This document shows positions 15,800 to 28,024 of a DNA stretch of 64,000 nt, piece after piece. The position numbers and the translations under genes are program-made. This stretch comes from an uncultured Nostocoides sp. (GTDB lineage: Bacteria > Actinomycetota > Actinomycetes > Actinomycetales > Dermatophilaceae), in assembly GCA_937873315.1 (NCBI GenBank), contig CALMQX010000006.1, positions 1 to 64,000 of the forward strand, written 5' to 3'. The notes under the pieces were generated by a model. It was not told the origin of the DNA, searched no databases, and worked only from the letters and a program-made list of their open reading frames with translations. Every line of letters begins with the position of its first letter. Within the stretch, counting starts at the first letter, position 1.

Positions 15800-18390
15800 T
15801 CCTGACCTCCTGTGCTCTCGTCATCAGGCTTCTCGGCAAACGGTACGCCATCAGCAGCCGCAGCGGCATCAGTAGTCTCACCAGACACCGCTCCGCCAGC
15901 CGCCTCCTGGCTCTCATCGCTCTCATCGCTCTCGCGCTCCACATTGCGCGCAACCGCGACAATCGCGTCGCCACGTCCAGGCTTGGCGAACTGCACACCC
16001 ATGGTGTTGCGCCCCGTCAGCCGCACCTCGTCCACCCGCGAGCGCACGATATTGCCCTTTTCAAAGACGACGAGCACCTCGTCCTCCTCGGCCACCGTGA
16101 GCGCACCCACGAGGTCGCCGCCCTTGTCGGAGAGCTTGGCGACCGCCACACCGAGGATCGCGCGGCCCTTGACATTCCACTCGCTCGCCTTGGAGCGCTT
16201 AGCCAGCCCGGACTCAAAGACCACGAAGACATCCGGGTCACTGCCATCCGGGATCACCGACATCGACAGCAGCGAGTCGCCACCACGGAACTTCATGCCC
16301 GTGACACCCGAGGTCGCGCGCCCCATCGGCCGCAGCGTGGCATCGTCGGCGTGGAAGCGCACCGACTGCCCCTTGCGGGAGACCAGCAACAGGTCATCGC
16401 TCGCCTCAGCCAACCCAACCCCGACCAACTCGTCCTCATCGCGCAGGTTCACCGCGATCAGGCCACCGGTGCGCGGGCTGTCGTACTCGCCGAGGCGGGT
16501 CTTCTTGACCAGACCCGCCTTGGTGGCCAGCACCAGGTATGCCGCCGACCCGTAATCACGGATCGCCAGCACCTGAGCGATCTCCTCGCCCGGCTGGAAG
16601 GCCATGATGTTCGCGACGTGCATGCCCTTGGCGTCACGACCGGCATCCGGCAGTTCGTACGCCTTGGCCCGGTACACCCGCCCGAGGTTGGTGAAGAAGA
16701 GCAGCCAGTGGTGCGAGGTGGTGGTGAAGAAGTGCTCCACCATGTCCTCGCCGCGCAACTGCGCCCCACGCACGCCCTTGCCGCCACGCCGCTGCGAGCG
16801 GTACGCGTCCACCCGCGTGCGCTTGGCGTACCCACCACGGGTGATCGTGACGACCACGTCCTCTTCGGGGATGAGGTCCTCCATGGACATCTCGCCGTCG
16901 AAGGGGTGAATGACCGTGCGCCGCTCATCCCCGAACCGCCGAGTGATCTCGCTGAGCTCATCGGAGATGATCGTGCGCTGGCGAGCCGGCGTGGCCAGGA
17001 TGTTCTCGTAGTCCTTGATCATCGCTTCGAGCTCATTGTGATCGTCGATGATTTTCTGACGCTCAAGGGCGGCCAGTCGCCGCAGTTGCATGTCGAGGAT
17101 CGCCTGAGCCTGGATCTCGTCGATCTCCAGCAACTCGATCAAGCCCACCCGCGCGGCATCCACGGTGCGGCTGCGGCGGATCAGCGCGATGACCTCATCC
17201 AGCTGGTCCAGCGCCTTGAGCAGACCGCGCAAGATGTGGATGCGCTCCTCAGCCTTGCGCAGGCGGTATGCCGTGCGCCGCTGAATGACGTCGACCTGGT
17301 GGTCGACCCAGTGCCGGATGAAGGCGTCGATCGGCAGGGTGCGCGGCACCCCGTCCACCAGCGCCAGCATGTTGGCGCCGAAGTTGGTCTGCAGCTGGGT
17401 GTGCTTGAAGAGGTTGTTCAGAACCACCTTGGCGACGGCGTCGCGCTTGAGCACGATCACCAGGCGCTGACCCGTGCGGCCCGAGGTCTCATCGCGGATG
17501 TCCGCGATCCCCTGCAGGCGGCCGTCCTTGACGTGCTCGGCGATCTTTTGCGCCAGCGAGTCGGGGTTGACCTGGTAGGGCAACTCGGTGACCACCAGGC
17601 ACTGGCGGCCCTGGATCTCCTCGACCTCAACCACCGCGCGCATGATGATCGAGCCACGACCTGTCCGGTAGGCGTCGTCGATCCCGCGAGTACCCATGAT
17701 GAGCGCGCCGGTCGGGAAGTCAGGTCCCTTGATCGAGGACATCACCGCGGCCAGGGTGTCCTCGCGAGAGGCCTCCGGGTTGGCGAGCACCCACTGGGCC
17801 GCCTCGGCGACCTCGCGCAGGTTGTGCGGCGGGATCTGCGTGGCCATCCCGACCGCGATACCGGAGGAGCCATTGACCAGCAGGTTGGGGAACCTGCTGG
17901 GTAGGACGACCGGCTCTTCGGACTTGCCGTCGTAATTGGGCTTGAAGTCGACGGTCTCCTCGTCGATGTCTCGCACCATCTCCATCGACAGCGGAGCCAT
18001 CCGGCATTCGGTGTATCGCGGTGCCGCCGCCGGGTCGTCACCGGGGGAGCCGAAGTTCCCCTGGCCCTGGATCAGCGGGTAGCGCATCGACCAGTCCTGC
18101 ACGAGGCGGACTAAGGCGTCATAGATCGCCTGGTCACCGTGCGGGTGGTACTGACCCATGACATCGCCGACGACGCGGGAGCACTTGTTGAAGCCGCGGT
18201 CGGGCCGGTACCCCCCGTCGAACATCGCGTACAGCACGCGGCGGTGCACCGGCTTGAGCCCATCGCGCACATCGGGGAGGGCGCGGCTCACGATGACAGA
18301 CATGGCGTACTCGATGTACGACTGCTGCATCTCGGTGTTGAGATCGATTGGCTCGACGCGGTCCGCGTGGACGGGCGGCTGCTCAGTCAT
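15796..18390 (-). CDS. gyrA: DNA gyrase subunit A
   Basis: 864 residues, usual length. The winged-helix/tower part carries the catalytic tyrosine in APRYTECRM (Y126), and the C-terminal beta-pinwheel begins with the GyrA box QRRGGKG, needed for DNA wrapping. The quinolone-determining region reads [13 protein letters not shown]: the position equivalent to E. coli Ser83 is Gln (Q87 here) and the Asp87-equivalent is kept. GyrA cuts and rejoins DNA in the A2B2 gyrase that introduces negative supercoils. It follows gyrB by about 40 bp in one operon, and the DUF3566 gene overlaps its end. The start is ATG 18390. Confidence 0.98.
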   Translation of the reverse strand: MTEQPPVHADRVEPIDLNTEMQQSYIEYAMSVIVSRALPDVRDGLKPVHRRVLYAMFDGGYRPDRGFNKCSRVVGDVMGQYHPHGDQAIYDALVRLVQDWSMRYPLIQGQGNFGSPGDDPAAAPRYTECRMAPLSMEMVRDIDEETVDFKPNYDGKSEEPVVLPSRFPNLLVNGSSGIAVGMATQIPPHNLREVAEAAQWVLANPEASREDTLAAVMSSIKGPDFPTGALIMGTRGIDDAYRTGRGSIIMRAVVEVEEIQGRQCLVVTELPYQVNPDSLAQKIAEHVKDGRLQGIADIRDETSGRTGQRLVIVLKRDAVAKVVLNNLFKHTQLQTNFGANMLALVDGVPRTLPIDAFIRHWVDHQVDVIQRRTAYRLRKAEERIHILRGLLKALDQLDEVIALIRRSRTVDAARVGLIELLEIDEIQAQAILDMQLRRLAALERQKIIDDHNELEAMIKDYENILATPARQRTIISDELSEITRRFGDERRTVIHPFDGEMSMEDLIPEEDVVVTITRGGYAKRTRVDAYRSQRRGGKGVRGAQLRGEDMVEHFFTTTSHHWLLFFTNLGRVYRAKAYELPDAGRDAKGMHVANIMAFQPGEEIAQVLAIRDYGSAAYLVLATKAGLVKKTRLGEYDSPRTGGLIAVNLRDEDELVGVGLAEASDDLLLVSRKGQSVRFHADDATLRPMGRATSGVTGMKFRGGDSLLSMSVIPDGSDPDVFVVFESGLAKRSKASEWNVKGRAILGVAVAKLSDKGGDLVGALTVAEEDEVLVVFEKGNIVRSRVDEVRLTGRNTMGVQFAKPGRGDAIVAVARNVERESDESDESQEAAGGAVSGETTDAAAAADGVPFAEKPDDESTGGQE

Positions 18391-18431
18391 GGAAATCCTT
18401 GTCCTGCAACAAAATCGGTATGCGGGGTGGG

Positions 18432-21351
<2,920 letters not shown>

Positions 21352-21355
<4 letters not shown>

Positions 21356-21816
21356 TGAGCCGCGAGTGCGCGTTCGCAGAGCGCGCGCATCGGCGCCGGG
21401 ATGGCCGCCACCTCACGGGTCTTGGCGTCGATATAGACCTGGGCCCAGCGACCATGCGCCGCAATCTCCGGCTCACCAGCCGCAAAGAGTCCCAACTCGA
21501 AGACGATCGATCGGGTGCCCAGGCGCTGGATCCGTGCCCCGACCTCGAGTTCGCTGGGATAGGCCACCTCGCGGTAGAACCGGCAACTGGACTCGGCGAC
21601 CACCCCGATCACCGGCGCCGTGGACTCATCGATACCGGTCTCGCGGATGACCCACGCATTGAGTGCAGAGTCGAAGAGCTCGTAGTAGACCGCATTGTTG
21701 AGATGCCCGAACATGTCATTGTCCGACCAGCGCGTGGTCACCCGGGCCAGCTCGGGGAAGTCCGCGCGCACCAACGACCGGGTGCTTGGTTCAGTGGTAT
21801 CTCCCGCGCCAGTCAC
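21352..21816 (-). CDS. Acyl-CoA thioesterase, 4HBT/YbgC-like hotdog fold
   Basis: 154 residues if it starts at GTG 21816 (VTGAGDTTEP); longer in-frame extensions look non-coding. The active-site strand reads TRWSDNDMFGHLNNAVYYELF, the D-x-D-x-x-G-H-x-N-N pattern of 4-hydroxybenzoyl-CoA thioesterase-like enzymes, followed by the GVVAESSCRFYREV strand. It should hydrolyse an acyl-CoA in the cytoplasm. The chain length or acyl group cannot be read. It is translationally coupled to the GNAT gene. Confidence 0.9.
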
Positions 21817-21865
21817 AGCTGCGATGCTAGTTCGTCGCTCGCCCGATCCGCGGCTACGGAATCCG

Positions 21866-22098
21866 ACGCCAAACCAACCCTGTCCTACCAGCTCGCCGCG
21901 AACACCTGTGTCGAGGTCGTCTTCCGGGCCAATAGCAGCACTAGCGCCAACCAGAGCTTCAACGCCACCATGACGATTGGCTGGGGGCACTGCGCGACCG
22001 CTGGCTGTGACACACACGTGCCGGCTCACGCGCCTTTGTTGGTTCCCTTCACCGTGCCAGGGACACCGCCCGACTGCGCTTGCACCGCCACGCCGTAA
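21866..22098 (+). pseudogene. Possible 3' fragment of a secreted-protein gene
   Basis: A plus-strand frame ending at TAA 22098 encodes SYQLAANTCVEVVFRANSST then NQSFNATMTIGWGHC and a Pro/Thr-rich end with three more cysteines. The Ser/Thr/Asn/Cys content looks like the tail of an exported protein. There is no start, no ribosome site and no continuation upstream beyond the thioesterase start region. A perfect hairpin follows at 22135. I do not recognise a family; it may be a chance frame. Confidence 0.3.
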
Positions 22099-22134
22099 CC
22101 CTGAGGCGCCGCAGACTGCGAGGGCGGTGGATCG

Positions 22135-22164
22135 CTGACTCGACGGAAATTCCCGTCGAGTCAG
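22135..22164. terminator. Perfect 12-bp hairpin, probable bidirectional terminator
   Basis: CTGACTCGACGG, a six-base loop AAATTC, and CCGTCGAGTCAG form a perfect stem just beyond the stop of the M4 peptidase gene (minus strand, ends 22180). There is no U tract, as is common for actinobacterial terminators. It would serve the protease gene and the fragment on the other strand. Confidence 0.7.
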
Positions 22165-22179
22165 GCCACGACCGCCGTG

Positions 22180-23526
22180 TTAGGCCTCCAAGGTCCGATC
22201 CAGCAACCGTCGGGTGCGATCGGTCAGCGCGGGCTCGGGGATGGTCACCGCCACCGCCGGGTGCGCGCACTCGACGTCATAGGAGAAGGCGTCCGGATGC
22301 GTCGCCGCCTCGCCCGCCGCCGCGGCGCGGTGCAGGCTCTTCCCCGCCAGCAAGCTGGTCCACGCCTTGGCGTCCTTGGCCGGCAGGTCCTGCAGGGCCA
22401 CTGTCCGCTCGCGGGTGACCCCCGCGAAGCCACCCGTGCGGCGCACCGTGACCGAGGTCGCCGCTCCCGGCGAGGCCGGCGCGAGCACGCCGACCTCCCG
22501 CCAGCCGACCAGCACCGCCTGCGTCTGCGGTGACTCCAGGCCGAACCGGGCGGTAGCAGCCGCCACGGTCAGCTGAGCGAAGGTGGCGAAGTCACAGTCG
22601 GCCGCGATATCCCCCAGGATCGCGTCCACCCAGATCTGGCCGGCGCTCTCCCAAGCGTTGCCACCCATCGCGAGCGCCGCGAACGCGAAAGCCCGGTTGG
22701 GGATGCCGGAGTTGATGTGCACTCCGCCGTGGTCCGAGCTGGTCTCGACGTAGTCCCGCATGTGCGCCGGCTGCGGATCCTTGCCCAGCCGCGGGTCGTC
22801 GTAGGCCGTCCCCGGCTCGATCATCGAGCGCAGCGCTCGCCCCTGCACGCCCGGAGCCAGCAGCTCGGCGCCGATCAGCCAGTCGGCATCGGCGGCAGCC
22901 TGGCCAAGGGACCGCTGCTTGACCAGGACACCGAAGACATCGGAGATGTGCTCATTCAGCGCGCCCGGCTGGTCCCGGTACGCCAACCCGCTGGTGTACT
23001 GCGTCACCCCGTGCGCGAGCTCGTGCCCGATGACATCCAGGCTCGCCGTGAACCGCTGAAAGATCACGCCGTCACCATCGCCGAAGACCATCTGATCCCC
23101 ATCCCAGAAGGCGTTGTCGTACTCCTTGGCGTAGTGCACCGAGGCGACCAGCGGCAGCCCCTTGGCGTCCAGACTGTCGCGGCCATAGACCGCGTGCCAC
23201 AGATCCCAGGTCGCCCCAAGCCCGTCATACGCCTCGTCAACGGCCACATCGCCCGTGGGGTCCGCGCCCTCTGCGCGCACCAGCGCTCCCGGCAGGGTGG
23301 TCCCCGACTCCGCGTCGTGAATGGACCGGTGCGCCACCGGCTCGGCGGCGGCACCCTTACGGCGACGAGGACGCACTGCCGTCGGACCGGCCGCGTCCGT
23401 CCCGAGTCGGGTGCGCCGCAAGAGCGCATCGTGCTCCATGGTCAGCCGGGCGGCGTCCTCGAGGAGAGGGTCGCCGGATCGGGACAAGGCCCGCAGGATG
23501 TGGGGTGGGATGATCGAGCACGACAT
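22180..23526 (-). CDS. Protealysin-like M4 metallopeptidase with fused emfourin-like C-terminal domain
   Basis: 448 residues. The N-terminus (SIIPPHILRALS) is the short protealysin-type propeptide with the conserved PPH-L segment. The catalytic domain has HELAH (H168, E169, H172), the third zinc ligand in GALNEHISD (E192) and the catalytic-site GGVH (H270) before NSGIPNRAF. After the domain end near residue 350, residues ~357-445 (SVTVRRTGGFAGVTRER..., ending LTDRTRRLLDRTL) resemble emfourin, the protein inhibitor encoded next to protealysin in Serratia. Here it is in the same chain. No classical signal peptide is visible, so it may be cytoplasmic or exported in another way. Emfourin assignment is from pattern memory. 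Confidence 0.88.
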   Translation of the reverse strand: MSCSIIPPHILRALSRSGDPLLEDAARLTMEHDALLRRTRLGTDAAGPTAVRPRRRKGAAAEPVAHRSIHDAESGTTLPGALVRAEGADPTGDVAVDEAYDGLGATWDLWHAVYGRDSLDAKGLPLVASVHYAKEYDNAFWDGDQMVFGDGDGVIFQRFTASLDVIGHELAHGVTQYTSGLAYRDQPGALNEHISDVFGVLVKQRSLGQAAADADWLIGAELLAPGVQGRALRSMIEPGTAYDDPRLGKDPQPAHMRDYVETSSDHGGVHINSGIPNRAFAFAALAMGGNAWESAGQIWVDAILGDIAADCDFATFAQLTVAAATARFGLESPQTQAVLVGWREVGVLAPASPGAATSVTVRRTGGFAGVTRERTVALQDLPAKDAKAWTSLLAGKSLHRAAAAGEAATHPDAFSYDVECAHPAVAVTIPEPALTDRTRRLLDRTLEA

Positions 23527-23559
23527 GGCTCCACCATGCCGAATGCCACCGACAGTTGA

Positions 23560-24519
23560 CTAGGCCCGGACCGCCACCGGCTCGGCCGGCGCCCATCCCG
23601 GGGGACCCAGGACGTAGCCCGCGGCCTCGCGCGCGCTGCGCGCGGTGCGGACGTCGCGCCAGATCGCCGCGTACTCATGGAACGCAATGACCACTGGATT
23701 GAATGAGTCGATATTGGTGGTCAGGCCGTAGCGGATCCGCTCGCCCTCGGGCGTGAAGGTCTTGAAGATCCGGTCCCACAGGATGACGATGCCGCCGTAG
23801 TTGCGATCGAGGTACTCGTCATTGCTGCCATGGTGGACCCGGTGGTGGGAGGGGGTGTTGAAGACGTACTCCGCCCAACCCGGGAGCCGGTCGACGATCT
23901 CGGTGTGGACCCAGTACTGGTAGAGCAGGTTCAGCTGGCCGGCTCGTGCGACCTGCTGCGGTGAGTAACCGAGAAGGAACATCGGCCAGTGCACCCAGTC
24001 CGTCAGCGCGCCGGTCCAGGTCTGTCGCAGCGCGGTTGAGAGGTTGTATCGCTCGCTGCTGTGGTGGTTGACGTGACTGGCCCAGAAGAGCCGGACCTCA
24101 TGGCCCCACCGATGCTGCCAGTAATACAGCAGGTCCCAGGCCACGATGGCGCCGACCACCGAGCCGCGGCGGGTGCCCAGGCGAGCCAATCGCGCAGGCA
24201 GGGCTTGGCCAAGACGCTCGTGCAACGGGGTCAGCGCCCGATCCGCGACCAGCCCGATCGAGAGCATCCCGACACCCATGGCGAGGCTGGCCAGGGTGTC
24301 CTTGACCTCGTATCCCGCCGGACGGTCCACATTGCTGATCTGCGGTCCGAGGTCAGCGCGCGGGTCCACCGTGGGTCGGCGCCGCAAGGCGAGCATCTCG
24401 ATGGCCATGGTCACCGTGAATGCCGGGATGGCCGCCTTGGTGAGGTCGAGTTCACCGCCGCTGCCCCGCAGCAGGCGGGGAACGGCAAGGCGGGGCAACT
24501 TTCGACGCGGGCGCGGCAT
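23560..24519 (-). CDS. Sterol desaturase / fatty acid hydroxylase family membrane di-iron enzyme
   Basis: 319 residues with several hydrophobic segments and the three histidine clusters of the family: HRWGH, HVNHHSS and HRVHHG. These bind the non-haem di-iron centre of integral membrane hydroxylases and desaturases (carotene, sterol or fatty acyl substrates). The active-site spacing and the closing segment NYGGIVILWDRIFKTF are typical. The start ATG 24519 lies within one copy of the window's CGGCATAC octamer. Substrate is unknown. It stands alone, 33 bp upstream of the protease gene on the same strand. Confidence 0.92.
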   Translation of the reverse strand: MPRPRRKLPRLAVPRLLRGSGGELDLTKAAIPAFTVTMAIEMLALRRRPTVDPRADLGPQISNVDRPAGYEVKDTLASLAMGVGMLSIGLVADRALTPLHERLGQALPARLARLGTRRGSVVGAIVAWDLLYYWQHRWGHEVRLFWASHVNHHSSERYNLSTALRQTWTGALTDWVHWPMFLLGYSPQQVARAGQLNLLYQYWVHTEIVDRLPGWAEYVFNTPSHHRVHHGSNDEYLDRNYGGIVILWDRIFKTFTPEGERIRYGLTTNIDSFNPVVIAFHEYAAIWRDVRTARSAREAAGYVLGPPGWAPAEPVAVRA

Positions 24520-24543
24520 ACCCGCCAGGCTATGCCGCGCAGG

Positions 24544-24636
24544 TCACCCCTGGCGGTTGATCTGCATCACAACGGCCTTGGGCTCGGTGAAGAACTCGCG
24601 GGAGAAGTTGCCGCCCTCGCGCAGCTCGATCTGCAC
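24544..24636 (-). CDS. Possible 30-residue small protein
   Basis: A short frame starts at GTG 24636, six bases after the strong ribosome site AGGAGG, and reads VQIELREGGNFSREFF then TEPKAVVMQINRQG before TGA 24544. The frame also stays open upstream (RQFAHSQEEL), so the site might be chance. Good codon use and a strong ribosome site in a 280-bp gap are the only support. I recognise no family. Confidence 0.35.
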   Translation of the reverse strand: MQIELREGGNFSREFFTEPKAVVMQINRQG

Positions 24637-24801
24637 GAGTTCCTCCTGGGAGTGTGCGAACTGGCGCTCCCTTGCGTGCAGCGACGCGGCACGCGGTGTG
24701 CCGCTCACGCTCCAACGGTGCGACCCCGCGACGCCACCGCCATCGACGTTCCTCGTGACGGAACGATCCGCTGTCCCCTTAGCGGGCCCGAGGCGCCGCC
24801 C

Positions 24802-25551
24802 TTAGCGGGCCCGAAGCGCCGCCGCCATCGCCGACTGGGCCGCCGTCGAGTGGAAGAGCCGACCGCTCAACTCAGCCATGGCGGCCCCCTGCTCGTCGAA
24901 GGTGGCCAGCAACTCGCCAGTGAGTAGTGCCTTGGCCTGGACCAGCCCTTGGCGTATGCCGCTGCGCAGGTCCGCAAGCACGGCCGCCACCTGCGCATCC
25001 ATGCTCTGCGCGCTCGCCAGCTGGGTGACCAAACCGCCGGTGAGGGCCTCGTCCGCGCTGAACTGGCGTCCCGTGAGGAACCAGTCGCTGGCGGCGCGGG
25101 CGGTCAATCGGTGCTTCAGAGCGATCGAGATCGAGGCGGCCGCTAGTCCGAGCCGAACTTCGGTCAAGGCAAAGGTGACCTCGTCACGGCATACGACGAT
25201 GTCGGCACTCGCGACCAGACCGAGGCCACCGGCGCGCACCGGGCCGTCCAGGCGGATCACCACGGGCACCGGGCAGGCCACGATGGCCCGCTGGAGGGCC
25301 ACGATGCCGGCCGCCGATACCCGCATGTCCACGGTCGCGGCCTCGCGCAAGTCGGCCCCGGCGCAAAACACCGGCTGGCTGGAGCGCAGCAGCACACCAT
25401 GCAGGCGGTCATCGGCCGCGCAGGAGTCCAGAGCCGCGGTCAGCTCGGCGACCAGCGGACGGGAGAGCGCGTTGCGGTTGGCCGGGGAGTCCAGGGTGAT
25501 CACGGCGATCCGGTCATCGACCTCGTAGGTCACCAGCGGCGGCTCGCTCAT
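24802..25551 (-). CDS. Enoyl-CoA hydratase/isomerase family protein
   Basis: 249 residues from ATG 25551. Crotonase-fold signatures are present: [13 protein letters not shown], the oxyanion-hole segments FCAGADLRE and GPVRAGGLGLVASADIVV, and the later TEVRLGLAAASISIAL. The position of the second classical catalytic glutamate (E-x-x-L-G) is TEVRLG, while the first (Glu in the A-x-E-G region) is not obvious, so the reaction is uncertain within the family. The 3' side codes for an Ala-rich helix tail. It is followed upstream by the 300-bp repeat and DnaA-box region. Confidence 0.88.
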   Translation of the reverse strand: MSEPPLVTYEVDDRIAVITLDSPANRNALSRPLVAELTAALDSCAADDRLHGVLLRSSQPVFCAGADLREAATVDMRVSAAGIVALQRAIVACPVPVVIRLDGPVRAGGLGLVASADIVVCRDEVTFALTEVRLGLAAASISIALKHRLTARAASDWFLTGRQFSADEALTGGLVTQLASAQSMDAQVAAVLADLRSGIRQGLVQAKALLTGELLATFDEQGAAMAELSGRLFHSTAAQSAMAAALRAR

Positions 25552-25624
25552 GCCGCCCATTGTGCCGTGCCTGGAGGTCGCAGTGCTTCGCTCGGGAAAG
25601 CTTGCCAGGCTCCCGACCCCACGC

Positions 25625-25724
25625 GTCCCACCTTTCCTCTGCTTGGTGCCCAAAGCACGTGGCGGCATACGCAATTGCGTATGCCGCGGCCCGGAAAGGT
25701 CACCAAGCAGAGGAAAAGTGGGAC
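25625..25724. repeat. 100-bp inverted repeat with nested perfect palindrome built from the genome octamer
   Basis: Outer arms: GTCCCAC-c-TTTCCTCTGCTTGGTG (25625-25648) and CACCAAGCAGAGGAAA-a-GTGGGAC (25701-25724), 24 bases with a single mismatch. Inside, 25663-25686 is a perfect 24-bp palindrome made of CGGCATAC, GCAATTGC and GTATGCCG. The region could extrude a large cruciform or fold as RNA. It occupies the gap between the enoyl-CoA hydratase and DUF1801 genes and ends 10 bp before a DnaA-box cluster. Origin and role are unknown. Confidence 0.9.
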
Positions 25725-25733
25725 CTGGCGGAG

Positions 25734-25812
25734 TTATCCACAGAAGTTGTCCCCATTGGGGATAGTTACACAGGTGTGATTATCCAGATCAGGTGGACAA
25801 CTCGGTGGATAA
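25734..25812. promoter_or_regulatory. DnaA-box cluster outside oriC
   Basis: TTATCCACA (25734-25742) is a perfect box. TTATCCAGA (25780-25788) has one mismatch. GGTGGATAA (25804-25812), the reverse of TTATCCACC, has one mismatch. Three boxes in 79 bp, 4.7 kb from oriC, suggest a DnaA-titrating or initiation-control locus, or remains of an origin. It may also control the adjacent genes. Confidence 0.7.
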
Positions 25813-25856
25813 CTCGTCGCCGCGCACCGAAGTCCGCCGTGGACAACGCGCACCCA

Positions 25857-26216
25857 TCACTGCACCTGAGTCAGGTGTGCCCGGACCACCCGCGCGATCA
25901 GCGCCTCGGGCAACTCGCCGTAGTCGAAGTGCAGGGTCCCCTTCCCCTTCACGTATGCCGCGAGCTCCGTCGGCAGGTCGGGGTCCTGCGCCGAGGCCGG
26001 CGGCACCGGATAGAGAGCCAGGTGCGTGGCCCAGGCAGCCATGTGAACCACCCGTTTGCCGCCCACGAAGAAGGTCGGCATGCCATAGGACAAGCGCTCG
26101 ATCGCCTCGGGGGCCTGCGCCAGTACCTCTCGGCGGACCACCTCCAGGGCCGCCCGGCCCTGCGGCGAGGTCGCGGCGAGATACTCGCCCAGGGAAGCGA
26201 ACGTCGGCGCAGCCAT
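25857..26216 (-). CDS. DUF1801 (YdhG-like) domain protein
   Basis: 119 residues. The pattern FASLGEYLAATSPQGRAALEVVRREVLAQAPEAIERLSYGMPTF, then HMAAWATHLALYPV and GKGTLHFDYGELPEALIARVVRAHL, matches the DUF1801 alpha-beta fold related to B. subtilis YdhG/Fra (frataxin-like). Family members have been linked to iron chaperoning and many are uncharacterised. It is separated from dciA by 18 bp on the same strand and is probably co-transcribed with the recF-dciA tail. Confidence 0.85.
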   Translation of the reverse strand: MAAPTFASLGEYLAATSPQGRAALEVVRREVLAQAPEAIERLSYGMPTFFVGGKRVVHMAAWATHLALYPVPPASAQDPDLPTELAAYVKGKGTLHFDYGELPEALIARVVRAHLTQVQ

Positions 26217-26234
26217 GGGGCAGTCTCCCTCAGC

Positions 26235-26819
26235 TCACCCGTAGGTGTCACGGGGCCCGCGGCTATCCGGCGAGCGCAAACCACCGTGCCGCCAGGAGGG
26301 GGCCGACGGGCCGAGCACCCGCACCTCCACCACCGTGCCCTCGCCGACCTCGAGGTTCACGCGAGCCGCCAGGCTCGAGGCCAGCATCCGCAACTGCGTC
26401 GCCCAGGCGGTCGAGTCGGCGCGCAGCGTCAGAATGCCGGCCTCGAAACCCTCCGGGGTGCAATGGCTGGCCACCTCAGGCCCAACGATGCCGGCCCACC
26501 GTCCCAGCACGGCCCCCACGGCCACATCGACCTGCCAACCCCGCGCGGAGACGAAGGCGCTGACTTCATCGCCGATGAGTTGGGGATCCCGGCCCGAGTC
26601 TCGCCGGGCATCCACCGGCACATCCCGCACGCGGCGTTTGCCCACCTTGCCCGGACGCAGGCCTTTGGCGCGAGCGGCCGCACGTGCCTGGGCCAAGGCC
26701 TGCCCTGCCGCAGCGAGGTCCGCATCCGCGAGACCCTCGACCCCCGGGCGAGCCTCAGCTTCCTCGCGCCCCTCTTCCGGCTCGCGGCCCTCCGCCCCCG
26801 CGCGATCTTTGGGGCTCAC
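26235..26819 (-). CDS. DciA-family (DUF721) protein, putative replicative helicase operator
   Basis: 194 residues from GTG 26819, whose GTGA overlaps the recF stop and which follows AGGAG at six bases. The N-terminal ~80 residues are charged and disordered; the DUF721 domain follows ([20 protein letters not shown], then [17 protein letters not shown], the hallmark segment, and VRVLG at the end). DciA interacts with DnaB helicase and replaces DnaC in most bacteria. Position immediately after recF is the conserved actinobacterial location (Rv0004 in M. tuberculosis). Confidence 0.9.
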   Translation of the reverse strand: MSPKDRAGAEGREPEEGREEAEARPGVEGLADADLAAAGQALAQARAAARAKGLRPGKVGKRRVRDVPVDARRDSGRDPQLIGDEVSAFVSARGWQVDVAVGAVLGRWAGIVGPEVASHCTPEGFEAGILTLRADSTAWATQLRMLASSLAARVNLEVGEGTVVEVRVLGPSAPSWRHGGLRSPDSRGPRDTYG

Positions 26820-28015
26820 GGACTCTCCTGAACGCAACCCAGGCTCACGGCATACGTCCGCCCCACCAAGGCCGTCGGCACATCCTCAGGCACCGCGGCC
26901 GTGATGATCACCTGTTCACAGTCACCCACCAGCGCCGCCAGCCGCTCCCGCCGGCCAGCGTCGAGCTCGGCAAAGACGTCATCGAGGATCAACACCGGGT
27001 CCTCACCCAGGTCGTGACGCAGGAGGTGGTATGCCGCAAGCTTGAGTCCCAGCGCGAAGGACCAAGACTCCCCATGGCTGGCGTAGCCCTTCGCTGGCAG
27101 ATCACCGAGCGTCAGCAACAGGTCGTCGCGGTGCGGCCCCACCAGGTTGACCGCCCGCTCGATCTCCTGATCACGGACCTCGGCCATGGTCTGCACCATG
27201 GCCGCATGCAAGTCCGCCACCTCGGGGACCTCACCGGCAGCGATGGCCTGCGCAAGTTCGGCATGCACCGTGGAGCGGTAGGACACAGATGCTTGCCCTT
27301 GGCCGCCGCTCACCTCGGCGTACGCCTGGGTCAAGTGCGGAGTGAGGTCGCGCAGCAGTCGCAGTCGGGCATAGAGCAGCTGCGAGCCGACCATGGCGAG
27401 CTGGCTGTTCCAGACATCCAAGGTCACCAGGGCGGCCTCACGGTCCGCGGACAGGGCGCCATCATCGACTCGCGGCGCGGATCGCCGACCGGAGCGGCGC
27501 AGCTGCGGGGCAGCACTCTTCAGCAGCGCGGAACGTTGCTTCAGGATTCGATCCAGGTCGGCGCGCACCCCGGACCATCGGGGCTGCCGAGCCACCAGCA
27601 GATCGTCCAGGAATCGTCGCCGTTCCCCAGGGTCGCCCTTGACCAGCGCCAGGTCCTCGGGGGCAAAGAGCACCGTGCGCAGCGTGCCCAGCAGATCCCG
27701 CGGCCGACTCACTGCGGCGCGCGCCAGGCGGGCCCGGTTCGTCCGCCCTGGGTGGATCTCGATCTCTACCATGGTCTCGCGATCCTGCCGAATCACGGCA
27801 GCGCGGATGATCGCGCGCTCAGCCCCCGCCCGCACCAGTGGGGCATCGGTGGACACCCGATGGGAGCCCAGCGACGAGAGGTACCCGACGGCCTCGACGA
27901 GATTGGTCTTGCCCTGCCCGTTGAGCCCGACCAGAGTGGTCACTCCCGGGCCAAGCGCGAGATCGGCGCTCTCATAGCTGCGGAAGTCGGCGACCGAGAC
28001 ATGCCGCAGATGCAC
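26816..28015 (-). CDS. recF: DNA replication and repair ATPase RecF
   Basis: 399 residues. ABC/SMC-type ATPase with N-terminal FRSYESADL, Walker [11 protein letters not shown] (residues 29-38), ABC signature-like [17 protein letters not shown], and Walker [14 protein letters not shown]. It loads RecA at gaps together with RecO and RecR. In the gnd-recF-dciA order typical of actinobacteria, it follows gnd by nine bases and overlaps dciA. Confidence 0.97.
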   Translation of the reverse strand: MHLRHVSVADFRSYESADLALGPGVTTLVGLNGQGKTNLVEAVGYLSSLGSHRVSTDAPLVRAGAERAIIRAAVIRQDRETMVEIEIHPGRTNRARLARAAVSRPRDLLGTLRTVLFAPEDLALVKGDPGERRRFLDDLLVARQPRWSGVRADLDRILKQRSALLKSAAPQLRRSGRRSAPRVDDGALSADREAALVTLDVWNSQLAMVGSQLLYARLRLLRDLTPHLTQAYAEVSGGQGQASVSYRSTVHAELAQAIAAGEVPEVADLHAAMVQTMAEVRDQEIERAVNLVGPHRDDLLLTLGDLPAKGYASHGESWSFALGLKLAAYHLLRHDLGEDPVLILDDVFAELDAGRRERLAALVGDCEQVIITAAVPEDVPTALVGRTYAVSLGCVQESP

Positions 28016-28024
28016 GACCTGGGG

